64,000 bases of DNA from Tillus elongatus (GCA_964006375.1 OZ023267.1:14542846-14606845), one strand, 5' to 3'. Positions 1 to 50,334 are shown, numbered from the stretch's first letter. Notes: a model not told the origin generated them from the sequence alone. Translations and numbers: made by a program.

Positions 1-427
1 ACATACAAAAATTGAAATATCTCGAAAATGGTGTGTCTGAGAGATTTAAATCAAATATACATTTTTTGCTTAAAATTTATAAGGGCTGCAACGCAGCTAT
101 ATGGTAGGTCGACATTACTGGGTGTCAAAAAATTATAGCAAATTGAATGCAAGCATAGTCTTACAGGTGGCGCCCTCTGCCAGCAGTGTTATTAACAATA
201 ACATATTTAAATGTCTTGCCCTCGAAAACCCCCACATGTCAATTTTCACGCCAAAATTTTAATTTGACTCGGACTTATTAGTGAAAAACTGACAAAAACA
301 AATAACTTTAACATGTATTTAAAAAACTTATCATTTGCGGACCCATGTTTATATGAAAAAATAGTCTTATTTTTTTGTGCTGAATGTGCACCTGTAACAT
401 AGAACATCATTTTTGAAACACCCTGTA
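1..427. other. Unassigned sequence ending in a Tc1/mariner-like terminus
   Basis: No coding sequence is seen. The stretch ends GAAACACCCTG followed by TA at 416-429, the form of the right ends of other TA-inserting elements in this window (CACCCTG-TA). It may be the right part of such an element cut by the window edge. Confidence 0.3.
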
Positions 428-761
428 TTTAACATATTTTCTGTCTCCTTACCGTAATCTAATTTATTCTTTGGTGATGGTAAGTTTGCTCTTAGGGGTT
501 TTGAGTACATTAGTTGCGGTAACTTGATGTTTTGCTATGGTATAATTATTAGAGCTCAACACAGGTTCAAAATTTACCAAACTTCTATGGAAAATGTTAT
601 TACTCTTTTTGGCATCTTAAAATTGTACTATGTTTTAGGATAACAGTGAATTTGAGATTTCTTAGCACAAATTCCAGTATGTGAAAACTGGAACCTGTGA
701 TGAGCACTAATAAGTACACTTGGAGAACACCCAAATCACCACAACACATATTTCAGAGACC

Positions 762-797
762 TCACGATCATTTCGTTGACAATGTCAACATCTTCAG
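762..797 (-). ncRNA. Hammerhead-core-like motif, left arm of foldback
   Basis: On the minus strand CTGAAGA is followed by one extra base, a perfect 6-bp stem (GTTGAC/GTCAAC) and GAAATGATCGTGAGG. The core CUGANGA and GAAA are present. The extra base after the core and the G after the stem III uridine argue against activity. Confidence 0.35.
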
Positions 798-1747
798 AGG
801 AAGACAATTCTAACATAAAAAACTAGATCCCGTATATTTATATCGTGTCAAGGTAAACGAACTAGTCCGAAGTAAAGTTGTCGTCCAAGAACGATCGTTT
901 GTTTATTGCGCAGTGAAACTACTAGGTCGGAGACCTGCTTTAATCTTATGGTCGACATATTTATGACCCTTATCTAATATAGGTTTAAAACCACCAGAGT
1001 GATTTAAAGAATCAGCACGTTTCCTTTCGATCTAGAAATTTACTATGTGGATATTGGTTCATGCCGATAAAGACATCTGGTGAGATAAACAACATCAACT
1101 CAACTCATCTTAAAAAAAAAATAGAAAACTAAAAACCCAGATGTCTGTCTCACCATGTTAACTCTAACAAAGGATAAATAGTTCAACTAAAATACTATAT
1201 AAAACTATATTTATATTGATTTTAATTCTACGTAAAAGTATTTATATTGACTATTTAAAGACCTGTTCAGTTTGTTGTATCTATGTAGTCAATATAAATA
1301 CTTTCACGTAGAATTAAAATCAATATAAATATAGTTTTTATGTAGTATTTTAGTTGAACTATTTATCCTTTGTTAGAGTTAACATTGTGAGACAGACATC
1401 TGGGTTTTTAGTTTTCTATATATATATTTTTTAAAGATGAGTTGAGTTGATGTTGTTTATCTCACCAGATGTCTTTATCGGCATGAACCAATATCCACAT
1501 AGTAAATTTCTAGATTGAAAGGAAACATGCTGATTCTTTAAATAACTCTGGTCGTTTCAAACCTATATTAGATAAGGGTCATAAATATGTTGACCAGAAG
1601 ATTAAAGCAGGTCTCCGACCTAGTAGTTTCACTTCGCAATAAACAAACGATCGTTCTTGGATGACAACTTTACTTCGGACTAGTTCGTTTACCTTGACAC
1701 GATATAAATATACGGGATCTAGTTTTTTATGTTAGAATTTTCTTCCT

Positions 1748-1783
1748 CTGAAGTTGTTGACATTGTCAACGAAACGATCGTAA
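1748..1783 (+). ncRNA. Hammerhead-core-like motif, right arm of foldback
   Basis: CTGAAGT, then the same 6-bp stem, then GAAACGATCGTAAGG. GAAAC and a GTA cleavage-type triplet are intact, but the last base of CUGANGA is T. It is probably inactive as it stands. Confidence 0.35.
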
Positions 1784-1834
1784 GGTCTCTGAAATATGTG
1801 TTGTGGTGATTTGGGTGTTCTCCAAGTGTACTTA

Positions 1835-2566
1835 CAAATTCTAGCTTTAACATAATTATAATTTGGAGTTATAATCAAGTGCTTTTAGGCCAGTTTAATC
1901 ATTTTTCTTGACTAAATTCTTAATCACCATTACTTTCAAGCTAGTCATTTACTGTTAAGTGAGAAATTTGCTGTATTAAATGTTAAATATAAAGAAAGTA
2001 TATTTCCCTTTATATTACGAATTAAGCTAGTGCTGTTGAGATTTTTAAAAATAGTTTCAAATTTCTATCGTTTAATAAATTAAACTAATTTTATGTTTGT
2101 CAGCTAAGAAATAGTTTCCTAAGTTTTTTTTTTTTTTGTCTTGTTTACTCATTAAGTAGTTTTCATGTTTTGGTTTTTGTGATCTTTTAAAATTATCCCA
2201 TATACGCAGTTGTTTCTAAATCTATATTAAAAATTTCAAGTGTGATAATATCCTTGTTAATCCAGGAGGTGTTTTGTCGGAACTTTTTCCAATAAAACTG
2301 CTTCCAATAAATAGTTTAGTTGAATTTGTAAGGAAAATGGATTAAATTTTTGTTTATTCTCTGAATAATTTTGATAATATTTTATTTGTCACTGGTAGGT
2401 ACTGCAAACTTGAAAGTACCAGTACATTCACTGCTTCAAAAATAAAGGAGATACAGGTGGCCTTTCAAAAAAATGTTTTTAGTAAATTTATCAACTACCT
2501 ATCAAGTACAGCAGATTTAAATTCAGCTTTGGTTTTGTCCTGTTAAAACATCACGGATGTTTACAT
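1835..2566. other. AT-rich sequence without recognised features
   Basis: No gene, inverted repeat or transposon terminus was recognised. Only short homopolymer runs are visible, for example a T run near 2125. Confidence 0.5.
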
Positions 2567-3008
2567 TTTTTTGTGAATTTTTATTTAAAAAAATTCACTA
2601 ATAGAGAGGTATCGATGGTGAGATTGAGTTCGTTAGCCAGGAAAATCGGACGGGCTTTTCCGGGAAAATTTTGAGTTTTCTTTTAAAAAAAATTTCCTCC
2701 GAAAATTACAAAGCTGTTCTAATGAAATTTAACGGATATATTGTCTTGGAAGAGACCTTACTACGTACCAAAATTCAACTTTCTAAGTTTATAGAAAATT
2801 GAGTTATTCAAATTTTGAATTTTCTTTCGAAAAAATTTTTTTCTCCAAAAATTACACTTTTATTTTAATGAAATTTGGTGGATATTTTGCCTTGGGAGAG
2901 ACCTCAGTACATGCCAAAATTAAACTTTCTAAGTGTATACAAAATTGAGTTATTGAAATTTGAAGCAGTTAATAAAAATTCACTACCATAACGCACTTGC
3001 TGCGTCCC
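2567..3008 (+). repeat. Hairpin-headed interspersed repeat, copy without (TA)n
   Basis: It begins with the family head (GTGAATTTTT ... AAATTCACTAATAG, a short hairpin), runs into the internal block CGTTAGCCAGGAAAATCGGA, and ends with AAAATTCACTACCATAACG then CACTTGCTGCGTCC. This copy skips directly from GGTGAGA to GAGTTCGTTAGCC, so the microsatellite part is deleted. Confidence 0.65.
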
Positions 3009-3172
3009 GTTAGTTTTACTTTATGTAATACTAATAGTAACTAAACTAAAGAAGTTACAGTATGGTGCAAATTACTTTGAACACAGGCATATTTATGTTA
3101 AATATCGTTAATTAAAAGAAAAAAATACAAACAGTAGGGGAAAGGGGAGCGCTTTCAGCTATTTTGTCTTTT

Positions 3173-4023
<851 letters not shown>

Positions 4024-4144
4024 GAGATATTTTTTTTAGGAATTTTCGTAAAAACTTTTTTAAGTAATGTTGGTGCAAGATTACTAGGCCAGTTTTTGTA
4101 AAATATGGCGTATTTTCATGAAACAAATTGTTTGCCTGCAAACA

Positions 4145-4506
4145 TTATTTAAAATTTCTATCAAAAAGCTTTCTGTGAATAATTATATCTTGGCTGGTGC
4201 TTTGGCTTACATTTAAATCTTTAGCTACAAAATAAGTAGACCGACTTGGCTCTTCTATAACCGATAATAGAATATTCATTTGTATTTCCTCATCAATAGT
4301 ATTCTTCGTTTTTCTTCTGTTTGGATTCTTTATTGAATTTGTGTCACAAAATTTATTGTAAATTTTCTTGAATGTTCCTTTGTCAGGCACAGTCTCATTC
4401 GGATACAGTCTTCTAAACTCCCTTTATGAAGCAGTCACGTTTTTATTACAATATAAGAATATTTCTAAAATTCTACGCCTATTCTCTAAACTATGATAAG
4501 GCGTGA
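4145..4506 (-). pseudogene. N-terminal fragment of a DD41D-type Tc1/mariner transposase
   Basis: The minus-strand frame reads SLENRRRILEIFLY, an in-frame TAA (near 4424), then REFRRLYPNETVPDKGTF and a second helix-turn-helix-like part (VAKDLNVSQSTSQDIII). This is the bipartite DNA-binding domain that precedes the DDE core in the transposases at 51587 and 44244. No catalytic domain follows, so it is a dead remnant. Confidence 0.6.
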
Positions 4507-4748
4507 TCGCTTTTTTGCACACAAAGATTCCTAATAGAAAAAGCACTAACAAATCTTAACCTTTTTGACGTTTATACAAAGTTGAAATTTTATTTCCAAA
4601 GGCTACTTCGTATATTATTTAGTAATACATAAACAGATTTGTCGTTTTACATATTTCATCATAACTTAAAAACTGCTTATCCAAATGTGTTATAACTATA
4701 TATTTTTGTAATCAGAAAAAATCGACAAATTATAATATGTAAAAAATA

Positions 4749-4932
4749 CAGGGTGTTCCATTTAAAAAAACTATATTTTTTGTTCCACCTCGTACATTTT
4801 TCAAAATTCTTAAAAAGCGATAGCAGATTCAGAAACTACGTTAAAAATTGTTCAAAGTAAATTTTTGAACGAATCAATTCGCCCAGAAATAACGAAAATA
4901 AAAGGGGGTTATCATTTATAATACTCACCCTG
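4749..4932. mobile_element. Short TA-inserting MITE, Tc1/mariner-type
   Basis: A 184-bp unit bounded by CAGGGTG and CACCCTG, with TA on each side (4747-4748 and 4933-4934). It is non-coding. Short CAGGGTG termini plus a TA duplication are the hallmark of mariner-like MITEs. Confidence 0.55.
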
Positions 4933-4976
4933 TACTTGTGCCACACAAAAAGAGCTGTTTGTGTTTGTGTTAAAAT

Positions 4977-5891
4977 TAGTGATGGGAAAAATGGTTATTT
5001 TCTGTTAACAGTTGAAGCCGTTAACGTTATTTAATAATAACCGTTGAAAACAACGGCTTCAGTTATTTTAAACTGGATAGTCGATCGATCGTATCCTACA
5101 TTCCCAAAGCTGTGAGCGAGAGCGAGCACACTAGTATAAATGCATTGTATTTTTACCCCGTTATTTCACGTAGTGTATAAATCTCAAATTTTGTCAATAT
5201 GAAAAGGAAACAAAGGGTTAAGAAATTATAATAAGCATGTCGTAAATCTTTTGCCACTCTGAAGTGAAACTTTTAGAAATCAGAAAGGAGTCTTATATTA
5301 GTATTTACTTAGATGTTTTAGGAATTATAAACTAGTCATTTCTAACAAATTTATTTTATGAGGGGTCTTTACGTAAATGTCAATGCCACAGCAAGAATCA
5401 ATAAATATCATTATTTATCACGTCTTGGGATGTTAGACGTTAGAACTTTTATTGCTACACAGGGAGTGATTCTAAGAACTCCATAACATAACGCAGCTCA
5501 TAAAATTTCGATAAAGAAATTTGCCTTTATTCTGTACATATGGTTTGTTATTACATTATGCTTTTATTCTTTCTTAGAAAGATCTCTATCTCTAGTTACA
5601 TTTTCGGTTCAGTGGTCATGTTTATCAGTACACTTTTAAAAACTGTGCAAACAACAGCCAACAGTATAAAAAATTGAGTTTGAGTTTGAGTTAAAAAAAA
5701 TTGGAAGATATATAGTATTAATTGTTTATTTACTTATTTTAATATTCGTTGTTTTAAAATTAGTTTCAAAAATTTCAAAGGGCTGTAACTTGGAGGAGAA
5801 GGGGTTTCAAGAAAAACTTAATAAAAAGACACCCCTTATTTTTCTCCAAAGAATCACCCTGTAAAATTTTTCGCATCAATTTGGAAACACC

Positions 5892-5969
<78 letters not shown>

Positions 5970-6674
5970 ATGTTGTATCATATTTTTTTATCAATTTGAT
6001 AACTATTATCAGACAAACGAAAATGACTGTTTTCTTAGGTAATGTATATAAATTTAAATAAATAAGTACTTTAATTTCACGTGAAATAACCCTATTTTGC
6101 GTTGTCTATAGTGAAAGTAATAACACGTTTTTACAGAAATTCATCTTTTCACCCAACATTTTTTATTATTAAATATTTGTCTTTACATACTAGTGGGAAA
6201 CTCAACTGTTTCAAAAATAACAGCTTCTCAGTTTAACAGAATAACTCTGTGTAGTAGTGTCCGTATGCTGTATCCCCATCAACAACCGGTTAAAGTTAAA
6301 ATTAAAATTAAACCGTTTTATTGTACCGAAGATCGTACGTCCCTAAAGCTGTGAGCGAGAGCGAGAAAACTAGTATAAATAATGTTATGAAGTACAGTCC
6401 GCTCTATACTGTATAACCATACATATTTAGCATTCCCAATCTCAAGGCTATTCATCCCGTTAAATGGTTAAATAACAGTTGCCGATGAAAACCGATGTTT
6501 ATTCATCGAACCTAGTTGCAGTAGAACTGAAACAGACACGACTCCGAATTCTAGTTTAGTGTAAAAAGCGTTACTTTTTAAGCTGTTATTTTTATAAATC
6601 CATAACTGGTGGTTACCGTTACGGCTCGGTAACCGTTTAAAAATAGCTGACTGTTAAATAATGACCCATCACTA
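4977..6674. mobile_element. Non-autonomous hAT element with 8-bp target duplication
   Basis: The ends are TAGTGATGGG and CCCATCACTA, flanked by the perfect 8-bp direct repeat GTTAAAAT (4969-4976 and 6675-6682), the hAT signature. No transposase frame is seen in the 1.7 kb. Inside are pieces shared with the hAT element at 55067-59358, for example a GCTGTGAGCGAGAGCGAG block occurring at both 5111 and 6350, which implies internal inversion or duplication. A mariner-like end and a (TA)n array lie inside. Confidence 0.85.
5895..5963. repeat. (TA)n microsatellite
   Basis: It follows a CACCCTG terminus inside the hAT element. Confidence 0.95.
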
Positions 6675-6682
6675 GTTAAAAT

Positions 6683-7318
6683 ACAATTTTGAATAATGTC
6701 CTTCAAATATTAAACTCTAAAATATATGTTTTGACACTTAAATCACTTGAACCAAAGTGCAGCTTTCCAGTAAAAAAGAAAATTTATTATTTGAGATCAC
6801 TTGAACCAGAATTATGTAATTACTTAATGATTATAGATCAAGAAGTACTAAGATTGTTATGTTTAAGAATTTTGTTTTAGGTTTTTACAATTTAATGTTT
6901 TGGTAACTATATTAGTTTTTTTTTGATGGTCAGTGAAAACGTAATAGACATAGTAAAGATACCCCTATTTTTATTTTACTGTGCTTTTTAGGTTTTGTTT
7001 AATTTTTTTTATTTGCCTGTTCAAATGTTGGTGTAACTTTTTCAGGTAAATATGTACATAAATAAATATATAAATTATTTTGTATATTATATTAGACTAT
7101 CTAGCTAGATCAATGTTAAAGTTTATGTACAGTGCCTCTGTCCGTATACATAGTTTAAAAAATAACTTGTTTATTCAATAAGCAAACATATTTTTCTACT
7201 TTTGTAACATATTATTTCATTATAGCTATTAGTTGTAATAAATACCTTTAAGCAGTATTGTATCTGTTTTATTGTCTTGTTTAAAGTGATTTTCTTAAAT
7301 AATATCCCGAGGAACACA
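6683..7318. other. AT-rich sequence without recognised features
   Basis: It holds only short chance frames, one containing two similar SLEP stretches (6741-6810). I see no gene and no element ends. Confidence 0.5.
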
Positions 7319-7320
7319 TA

Positions 7321-9397
7321 CAGTGTGTCCGCAGATTGAGTGCGGGTAAGTTATAAGTGACAAAAAAATTTCGAATTAGATTATGATATTCTGGGAATCG
7401 CTCCTGCTTTGTCTTAAACTGAGATGTTGAGAAAATGAACAAAATCAATTAATATACAGGGTGGTTTATAACTGATTTAATGAAATGTATTAAGAATAAA
7501 CTACCTTCGTTTATGAAGATACCGCAAAAAGTTATTAACAAAAATTGTTTAGAATTAAAATTTATGACAGGCTCTCAATTTTCAAACAGATCAGCCTACT
7601 ATGAATTTTTTTAGCTGTGACATTTAAAGGACGTTCGACGGCTTCTGTAATTAGGTGTACTTTAAAAAATAATTGAAACTGTATTAAAAAAGTCCTTACC
7701 ATAATTAAACTTGGGGTAGGTTTGCTTTCATCTCAACCAATAAAAAAAGTAAGGTAAACACACAATTGGACATTCGAAGCAATAATTAGCGAGTTGCACG
7801 GCTACTTGAGCTCTGCCTTGTTGTTCGTTTCCCGGGATACTACTTATTTGGAAAATTGAATGGTCAATTTTATTTGTCACGAACGGCAAGCTTCTGTATT
7901 CAAAAATGTTAACAACAGAACAAAAAGTGTTTATTCTTGGGTGAAGAACATTCTTATCAGGGAGTGATAAGAAAATTCCTTGAACGCTGGCCAAATTCGG
8001 TGTCCGCTACAGGTGTAAAAAAAAGTTTACAAAATTTATGCGTACTGGGAGTGTTTTAAATGTTAAGAAGACAAAATCCGACCTAAATGAAGAAGACAAT
8101 GCTGCAGCTGGATTAGCTATGGATTCTGTTAGGCGTTTTCCGAAATTATCATTAAGAAGAAGGGCATTAGAAACTGGCAATATTAGCAAATCGCATTTGC
8201 AACAAATTTATCGTACCAACAAGGTGAAACCTTTCGAAGCAAAATATATACACCCTTTGGAAGAAAATGACGCGTCAAAACGATTAGATTTTTGTTTATG
8301 GTACAGCGAGCAATATCTACAAAATCACAATTTTGGCAGAAGTATTATTTTTTCTGACGAATCCACTTTCACCACTAATGGGGTGGTAAATTCCCAAAAT
8401 GCATGGCATTGGTCTATGGAGAATCCAAATTATAGAGTTAATTGCAGAAGACAATGCCATAAAATGTAAATGTGTGGTGTGCTGTTTCTTACACTGGGAT
8501 AATTGGGCCATATTTTTTTGAGTGGAACATGAACCAGTACAGTTATCTGGAAAATATTCTTCAAGACCATTTGCATAACATGTCACTAGAAGATAGACAA
8601 ACAGCATACTTTCAACATGACGGCCACTCAGCACATGCAACAGGAAGCGTTCGAGAATGGTTAGATCGCTAATTTCCTGAGCGGTGGATTGGTCGATATG
8701 GGCCAATACCTTGGCCTCCCAGAAGTCCCGATCTTACCTTAATGGACTTTTATTTATGGGGCTATCTCAAACAGAAAGCCTACGCGGCTCCATTAAACAA
8801 CGATCTTGATTTGTTGAAACTGAGGTTGAGAGAGGCAATTGACGGTATTCCAATTCAACATATTCAAAATGCCTACAAAGCATTTACTAAACGGGCTGAG
8901 TTATGTGTATCGGTTGGTGGCAGCACATTTGAATAATTTCTTTATTTTTCGTTGTTCGTTTTGATTGTTGTTAACATTAAGCGTTTTGTATTTTACTAAT
9001 AAATTATTATTTAACATTGCATGGTTACTTACTTTGTGCACATGCGTTCAGAAAACCACAGGTAAAAAGCTCCATGTTGATAGGGAAAATATGTTAATAA
9101 TTTACTTGAAAATTCAAAGTAGGCTGATCTAGCTGAAAATTGAGAGCCTGTCATAAATTTTAATTCTAAACAAGTTTTGTTAATAACTTTTTGCGGTATC
9201 TTTATCAACGACGGTAGTTTACTCTTAACACATTTCATTAAATCAGTTCTAAATCACGCTGTATATTAATTGATTTTGTTCATTTCCCCAACATCTTAGT
9301 TTAAGACAAAGCAGGAGCGATTCCCAGAATATCATAATCTAATTCAAAAAAATTTTTTCACTTGTTCCTTACCCACACTCAATCCATGGACACACTG
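7321..9397 (+). mobile_element. DD41D Tc1/mariner transposon with about 285-bp inverted repeats, inactive
   Basis: Ends CAGTGTGTCCGCAGATTG and its diverged complement CAATCCATGGACACACTG, flanked by TA (7319-7320, 9398-9399). The terminal inverted repeats extend about 285 bp (7321-7608, 9115-9397). Total length is 2,077 bp, close to the intact element at 51028. It encodes one broken transposase on the plus strand. Confidence 0.85.
7906..8936 (+). pseudogene. DD41D transposase, frameshifted
   Basis: It starts MLTTEQKVFIL and is broken by an early TGA, at least two frame changes before 8040, one frameshift near 8460 and an in-frame TAA at 8670. DNA-binding residues are followed by the DDE core: first D in IIFSDESTF, second in YFQHDGHSAH, third in LTLMDFYLWG (41 residues after the second), which defines the DD41D (rosa/Visitor-type) group. 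The last part ends in a normal stop at 8936. It cannot make a functional enzyme. Confidence 0.8.
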
Positions 9398-9429
9398 TAC
9401 TTTGAATTTGAGTTTTTCAGTCAAATAGA

Positions 9430-9760
9430 ACTGTAAATAAAAGCAATAATAATAATGTCTTTATTGGATTAACTAAATTTTACAGAATCGGTATAAACTG
9501 TACAATTAATCGAAAATGGGACATGTCACTAAAATACCTAGCTTAGTTGCCAAACAACACCGGCTGTGACAGCCTGAAATCATCAATACATACACAGCTT
9601 TGAACTGTCAAATATGACAACTGTAGTCACAGCCTTCTACACCCTGGTCCTGCAATCTGGCAACACCGTATAGCTTGGAAACAGAAGGCTGGTTGAGGCC
9701 GACTACTGCCAAGACACAATACAAAATTAAGATGAAAAGAAAAATTTGAATTGAATTTTG
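9430..9760. repeat. Probable retroposon 3'-end piece (AATAATAATAATG)
   Basis: A simple (AAT)n stretch followed by GTCTTTATTGGATTAAC has the look of a LINE or SINE 3' end read in reverse. No coding domain is present, so the call is weak. Confidence 0.3.
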
Positions 9761-9946
9761 TTAAAACATTAAATAGTATCTATAAACTACGATATTTATT
9801 ATAGATAATTAATTTGGGTAGGGAGAGTGTAAAAAAATATCAGATTACATTTGTAATGTGTTTAATTTCCTTCTTTTTATATTGTTTTGTTTCACAGAAG
9901 CTATAACATTATTTTTTGTGTTTCATAAAATTATTCAACATAATAT

Positions 9947-12260
9947 TTGAAAAAGCAGGCAATAATAAATAAAACATTAAAAAGTATCTACAAACTGGGT
10001 ATTCGATGGAATAATGCCCATCATGCTCCAACAGGGTATAGACATATACTGGCGCCGGCGCTTAGCCTCATTATGAGGGCCAGTCTGGCTCTGCGGTATA
10101 TTCCAAGGGCATGGAGACTAGCCTGGGTTGTATTCATTCCTAAACCTGGGCGTCCAGGCAAAGTCCCTAAGGCCAATAAGTCTCATGTCCTTCTTGCTAA
10201 AAACAATGGAAAAACTGCTCAACCGGCACATTAGGAGCGGCGTACTGGAAGCATATCCCCTACATTGCGGACAATATGCATACAGAGCAGGAGTCTTAAC
10301 AGAAACAGCACTGCACCAACTGGTGCTGAAGCTGGAAAACAGGGAGGTGGCATTGGGGGCCTTCAGCAACACCTCATTCGGATCAGTACTGGCAGCTGCC
10401 AGGGATCGGGGAATAGAGGAGACTTGTTGCAGGTGGATCGGTTCCATGCTCAGGGACAGCGCGGTTTTCACCTCACTCGTGGGAGCGACTATGCTGGCGG
10501 GGTGTCCACAGGGGAGCGTTCTGTCTCCCCTGCTCTGGTGTCTAGTCGTGGACGGCCTGCTAGGGCAAAGCTATACGGACGACATTGTCATCATAGTCCG
10601 AGGAAAGGTTACACAGTCAGTGTGGGAGCGCATGCAGACAGCACTGAAAGAGGTGGACGGTTATCCAAGGGCTCGTGGTGAGCCGCGAGAAAGCAACCGT
10701 CATACCGTTTACGTGGAGGAGGAAGTGGGAGAGCCACAGAACTCTCACTCTATGCGGTAGAAACATCGCAATGGCCAGGGAGGTAAAATATCTTGGGGTC
10801 GTATTGGACTCTAAGCTAACCTGGAATGGTCAAGTTAAAAAAATACTGCGTAAACCAGTTATGATCCTAGCCCTTACTAGGGGGATACATGGAAAACGCG
10901 GGGACTATAAGACCTAGTATGGCCCACTGGCTGTACACAAGGGTGGTCAGACCATCGTTAACATACGCGGCACTGGTCAGGTGGCCTAAGGTGACACAAT
11001 CCAGTGCCAAACAAAAACTAGGCAAGATCCAAAGGATGGAGTGCCTCGACATCACAGGGGCCATGAGTTCAACCCCAACAGCCGCCACCGAGGTGTTGCT
11101 GGATATGCCCCCTTACACTTATTTATCATGAGTGAGGCCAGGCTAGGAATATACAGAGTAGCCTGCAATGATAGACTGAAGATCAACCCAGGGTGCAGGG
11201 GCCACTGCAAAATTCAGGAGATCGTGAGGAAGCCCATGCTTGTAATGAGGTCAGACTTCGCGAGCCCCAAATCTGCAGGGAAAACAAGTTTACAGTGGGA
11301 ATCCCCGACCGCGAGCCATGGCGCGGGGGGGGGGGGGGTTGCCGGGCCTACGACGGGAATCGCTCGTGTCTTTCACGGACGGGGAGCGTGGGATGGGGTC
11401 AGGCGTTTATTCGGAAGGACCGAGGGTAAGTTACTGTATTTCCATCGTAGCTCATGCAACGGTCTTTCAGGCCGAAATGTACGCCATCTTGCACTGCGTG
11501 CGAGAGTACAAGAGGAGGGGCTGCACCAACAAGCGGATCCTCATAGCCACTGACAGCCAGGCAGCCCTTAATGCCCTAAGTAGCCCACGGGTAAATTCCA
11601 GGCTAGTAAGTGAATGCTGAGAAGAGACAAGCCACCTGGCTGGGCAGAATGAGGTGACCCTCATCTGGGTGCCGGGTCACTCGGGGGTCAAAGGCAAGGA
11701 AGAAGCTGAAAGTCTCGCGAAGAGAGGATCAGCAGAACCATATATGTGACCAGAACCGGTCCTGGGCGTGGCGAAGAGCACTGCCAGGGGATCCTGGGTT
11801 AGAAACGAACATAAGATGTATTGGGCAGACTGTCCAGGGCTCAGACATGGAAAGTCAGTAATTGAGGAACCCAGTTCAAAGAGAGCTGTGGAGTCGCTAA
11901 ATCTCAGCAGACGACATAACTCAGGAACATAACAGGACTCTTGACGGGACACGTGGCTGTCAAAAAACACCTCCATAAAATGGGGCGATTCGAGGGGGAC
12001 CTGGCATACAGACTCTGCAGCGAGGGGGAGGAATCAGCCCAGCACATCTTGTGCGAGTGTGATGCTCTGGACCACAAAAGACAGCTGGTCTACGGACAGT
12101 CTAGACCGGAGACAGAGCAATATAAAACTTCACCCTACCAATTGCTGTGCAGACTAGTTCAAGGAACAGTGATTTTGGAATGGGTGGAATAGAAAAGACA
12201 AAGGGCATGCCACAGGCTGCGGTGCTATCGAGGCGGCAAAGACGTGGACGAGCCCTAAAG
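9947..12260 (+). pseudogene. RNase H-bearing LINE (I/LOA group), pol C-terminal half, copy A
   Basis: Frames on the plus strand give, in order, reverse transcriptase (RPISLMSFLLKTMEKLLN near 10170, CPQGSVLSPLLWCLVVDG near 10505, YTDDIVIIV near 10570), the thumb (KYLGVVLDSKLTWNG near 10790), RNase H (AEMYAIL near 11475, ATDSQAALNAL near 11545, LIWVPGHSG near 11660) and a terminal cysteine cluster (YRLCSEGEESAQHILCEC near 12010). There are many frameshifts and stops, and the second RT residue of YADD is T. The 5' part is missing. The tail (GCTGCGGTGCTATCG ... GAGCCCTAA) recurs in the copies at 41263 and 61913. Confidence 0.8.
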
Positions 12261-12533
12261 AAGAAAAAAAATCTCCTCTAATTAATTTCATTTCTTATTA
12301 ATTTCACTGTCACTATCTTTGACCATCTAATTTAATATAATATGTCTTAGGAGCCACCTATAAAAATTCAAGTTTAAAATTCCACCATTTTGACAATAAA
12401 TTATGAGTTTTTAATTCAACAACTAGCTTGCTTTCTTGGAATTAATTGGAATTGGGAATACTTTTAAAAAGGAGTCTCGAGTGTTTGACACGTTCAAAAA
12501 ATAAAACTAAAGAGATCTATGAAAATTAAAAAG
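12261..12533. other. Sequence downstream of the NPC2-like gene
   Basis: No feature beyond AT-rich flank between the LINE tail and the poly(A) signal. Confidence 0.4.
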
Positions 12534-12539
12534 TTTATT
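12534..12539 (-). promoter_or_regulatory. Candidate poly(A) signal of the NPC2-like gene
   Basis: AATAAA on the minus strand, about 36 bases past the stop codon. It is the first such hexamer downstream. AT-rich DNA produces many by chance. Confidence 0.5.
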
Positions 12540-12574
12540 TTCTTTTATCAATACATGTACGAAATATTATGTCT

Positions 12575-49026
<36,452 letters not shown>

Positions 49027-49296
49027 TGTTAATTGAATTAAAAATTGTTATTGTGTTGAGCCTGGTTGAATTACGTCTGGTATTCTAGTTGATAATGTTA
49101 ATTTATTATGTATTGGTTTAATGCTGCTCGAAATTCGCGCAGATAAGACTCGATAAATTATTGAAACATTGGCCGGTCAAGCAGCGTCACTTTTATTACT
49201 TGTCCAGTGCGCTGTCGTGATGAGACTGCAGCTGTATGCTCGACTGTTCACTTTATTTGATGTACACGATCGGTTACAACAATCGCAGACATGAAA

Positions 49297-49304
49297 CCTT
49301 TATA
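49297..49304 (-). promoter_or_regulatory. Candidate TATA box upstream of NPC2-like exon 1
   Basis: TATAAAGG on the minus strand, about 270 bases before the start codon. A start site 25-30 bases downstream would leave a 5' UTR of about 240 bases. This is the best TATA-like site in the 300 bases upstream, but with no transcript data it remains a guess. Confidence 0.3.
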
Positions 49305-49468
49305 TCTATAGGGTAATTGTTCCGAATTATGACCGCTTTAGAAGGATCATTCATTATAAAACACTAATAATTACTTCAAATAAGTGAAAAACAGAACGAA
49401 CAAAATGCATTCGTTCTGTCACCATGTCGTCTCGTATTCAGAACCATGATCCCTGACTCGAGCAGCTC

Positions 49469-50020
<552 letters not shown>

Positions 50021-50269
50021 GCTAGGTGTGCTCCGCACACCCTAAAATATAATTAAAATGTGCACAGTTAAATATGTTTTATTTCTTTTTCCCTTAGTCT
50101 TAATACACTACATATGTTATGACAATCGATTTAATTTACTTATTTGATTTCATAAATAGTCGGTTAATAGTGACTTGGAATGAAGTCGGCACCACGTCTT
50201 CATTCGGAAATATGAGTAGGTCAATAGCAACTGGGAATGAATTCGGGTTAGGTGTGCGTTGTTATTTCC

Positions 50270-50271
<2 letters not shown>
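50021..50271. other. Unassigned sequence
   Basis: Nothing recognised between the pogo fragment and the next repeat. Confidence 0.35.

Positions 50272-50334
<63 letters not shown>

Larger units (their letters stand above)
711..1834. mobile_element. Foldback element with about 540-bp inverted arms, Penelope-type termini
   Basis: The left arm (711-1251) and right arm (1288-1834) are inverted complements over nearly their whole length, around a 36-bp loop. Both outer ends read TAAGTACACTTGGAGAAC inward. No coding sequence is present. Near each end lies a CTGAAG(A/T) ... GTTGAC-ATT-GTCAAC-GAAA motif resembling a hammerhead ribozyme core. Related termini with the same TGGTGA(A/T)TTGGG block occur at 35990-36105 and 63243-63345. 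Inverted terminal copies and hammerhead motifs are both known for Penelope-like elements; assignment to them is inference. The arms differ at scattered positions, so this is a real divergent pair and not a simple duplication artefact. Confidence 0.7.

Noticed and set aside
4969..6682. Autonomous hAT transposase inside the element
   Set aside because: No frame carries a BED finger or hAT dimerisation motif; the longest frame is the (TA)n artefact.
8317..8706. 129-residue minus-strand frame
   Set aside because: Shadow of the plus-strand DD41D transposase; no motif of its own.
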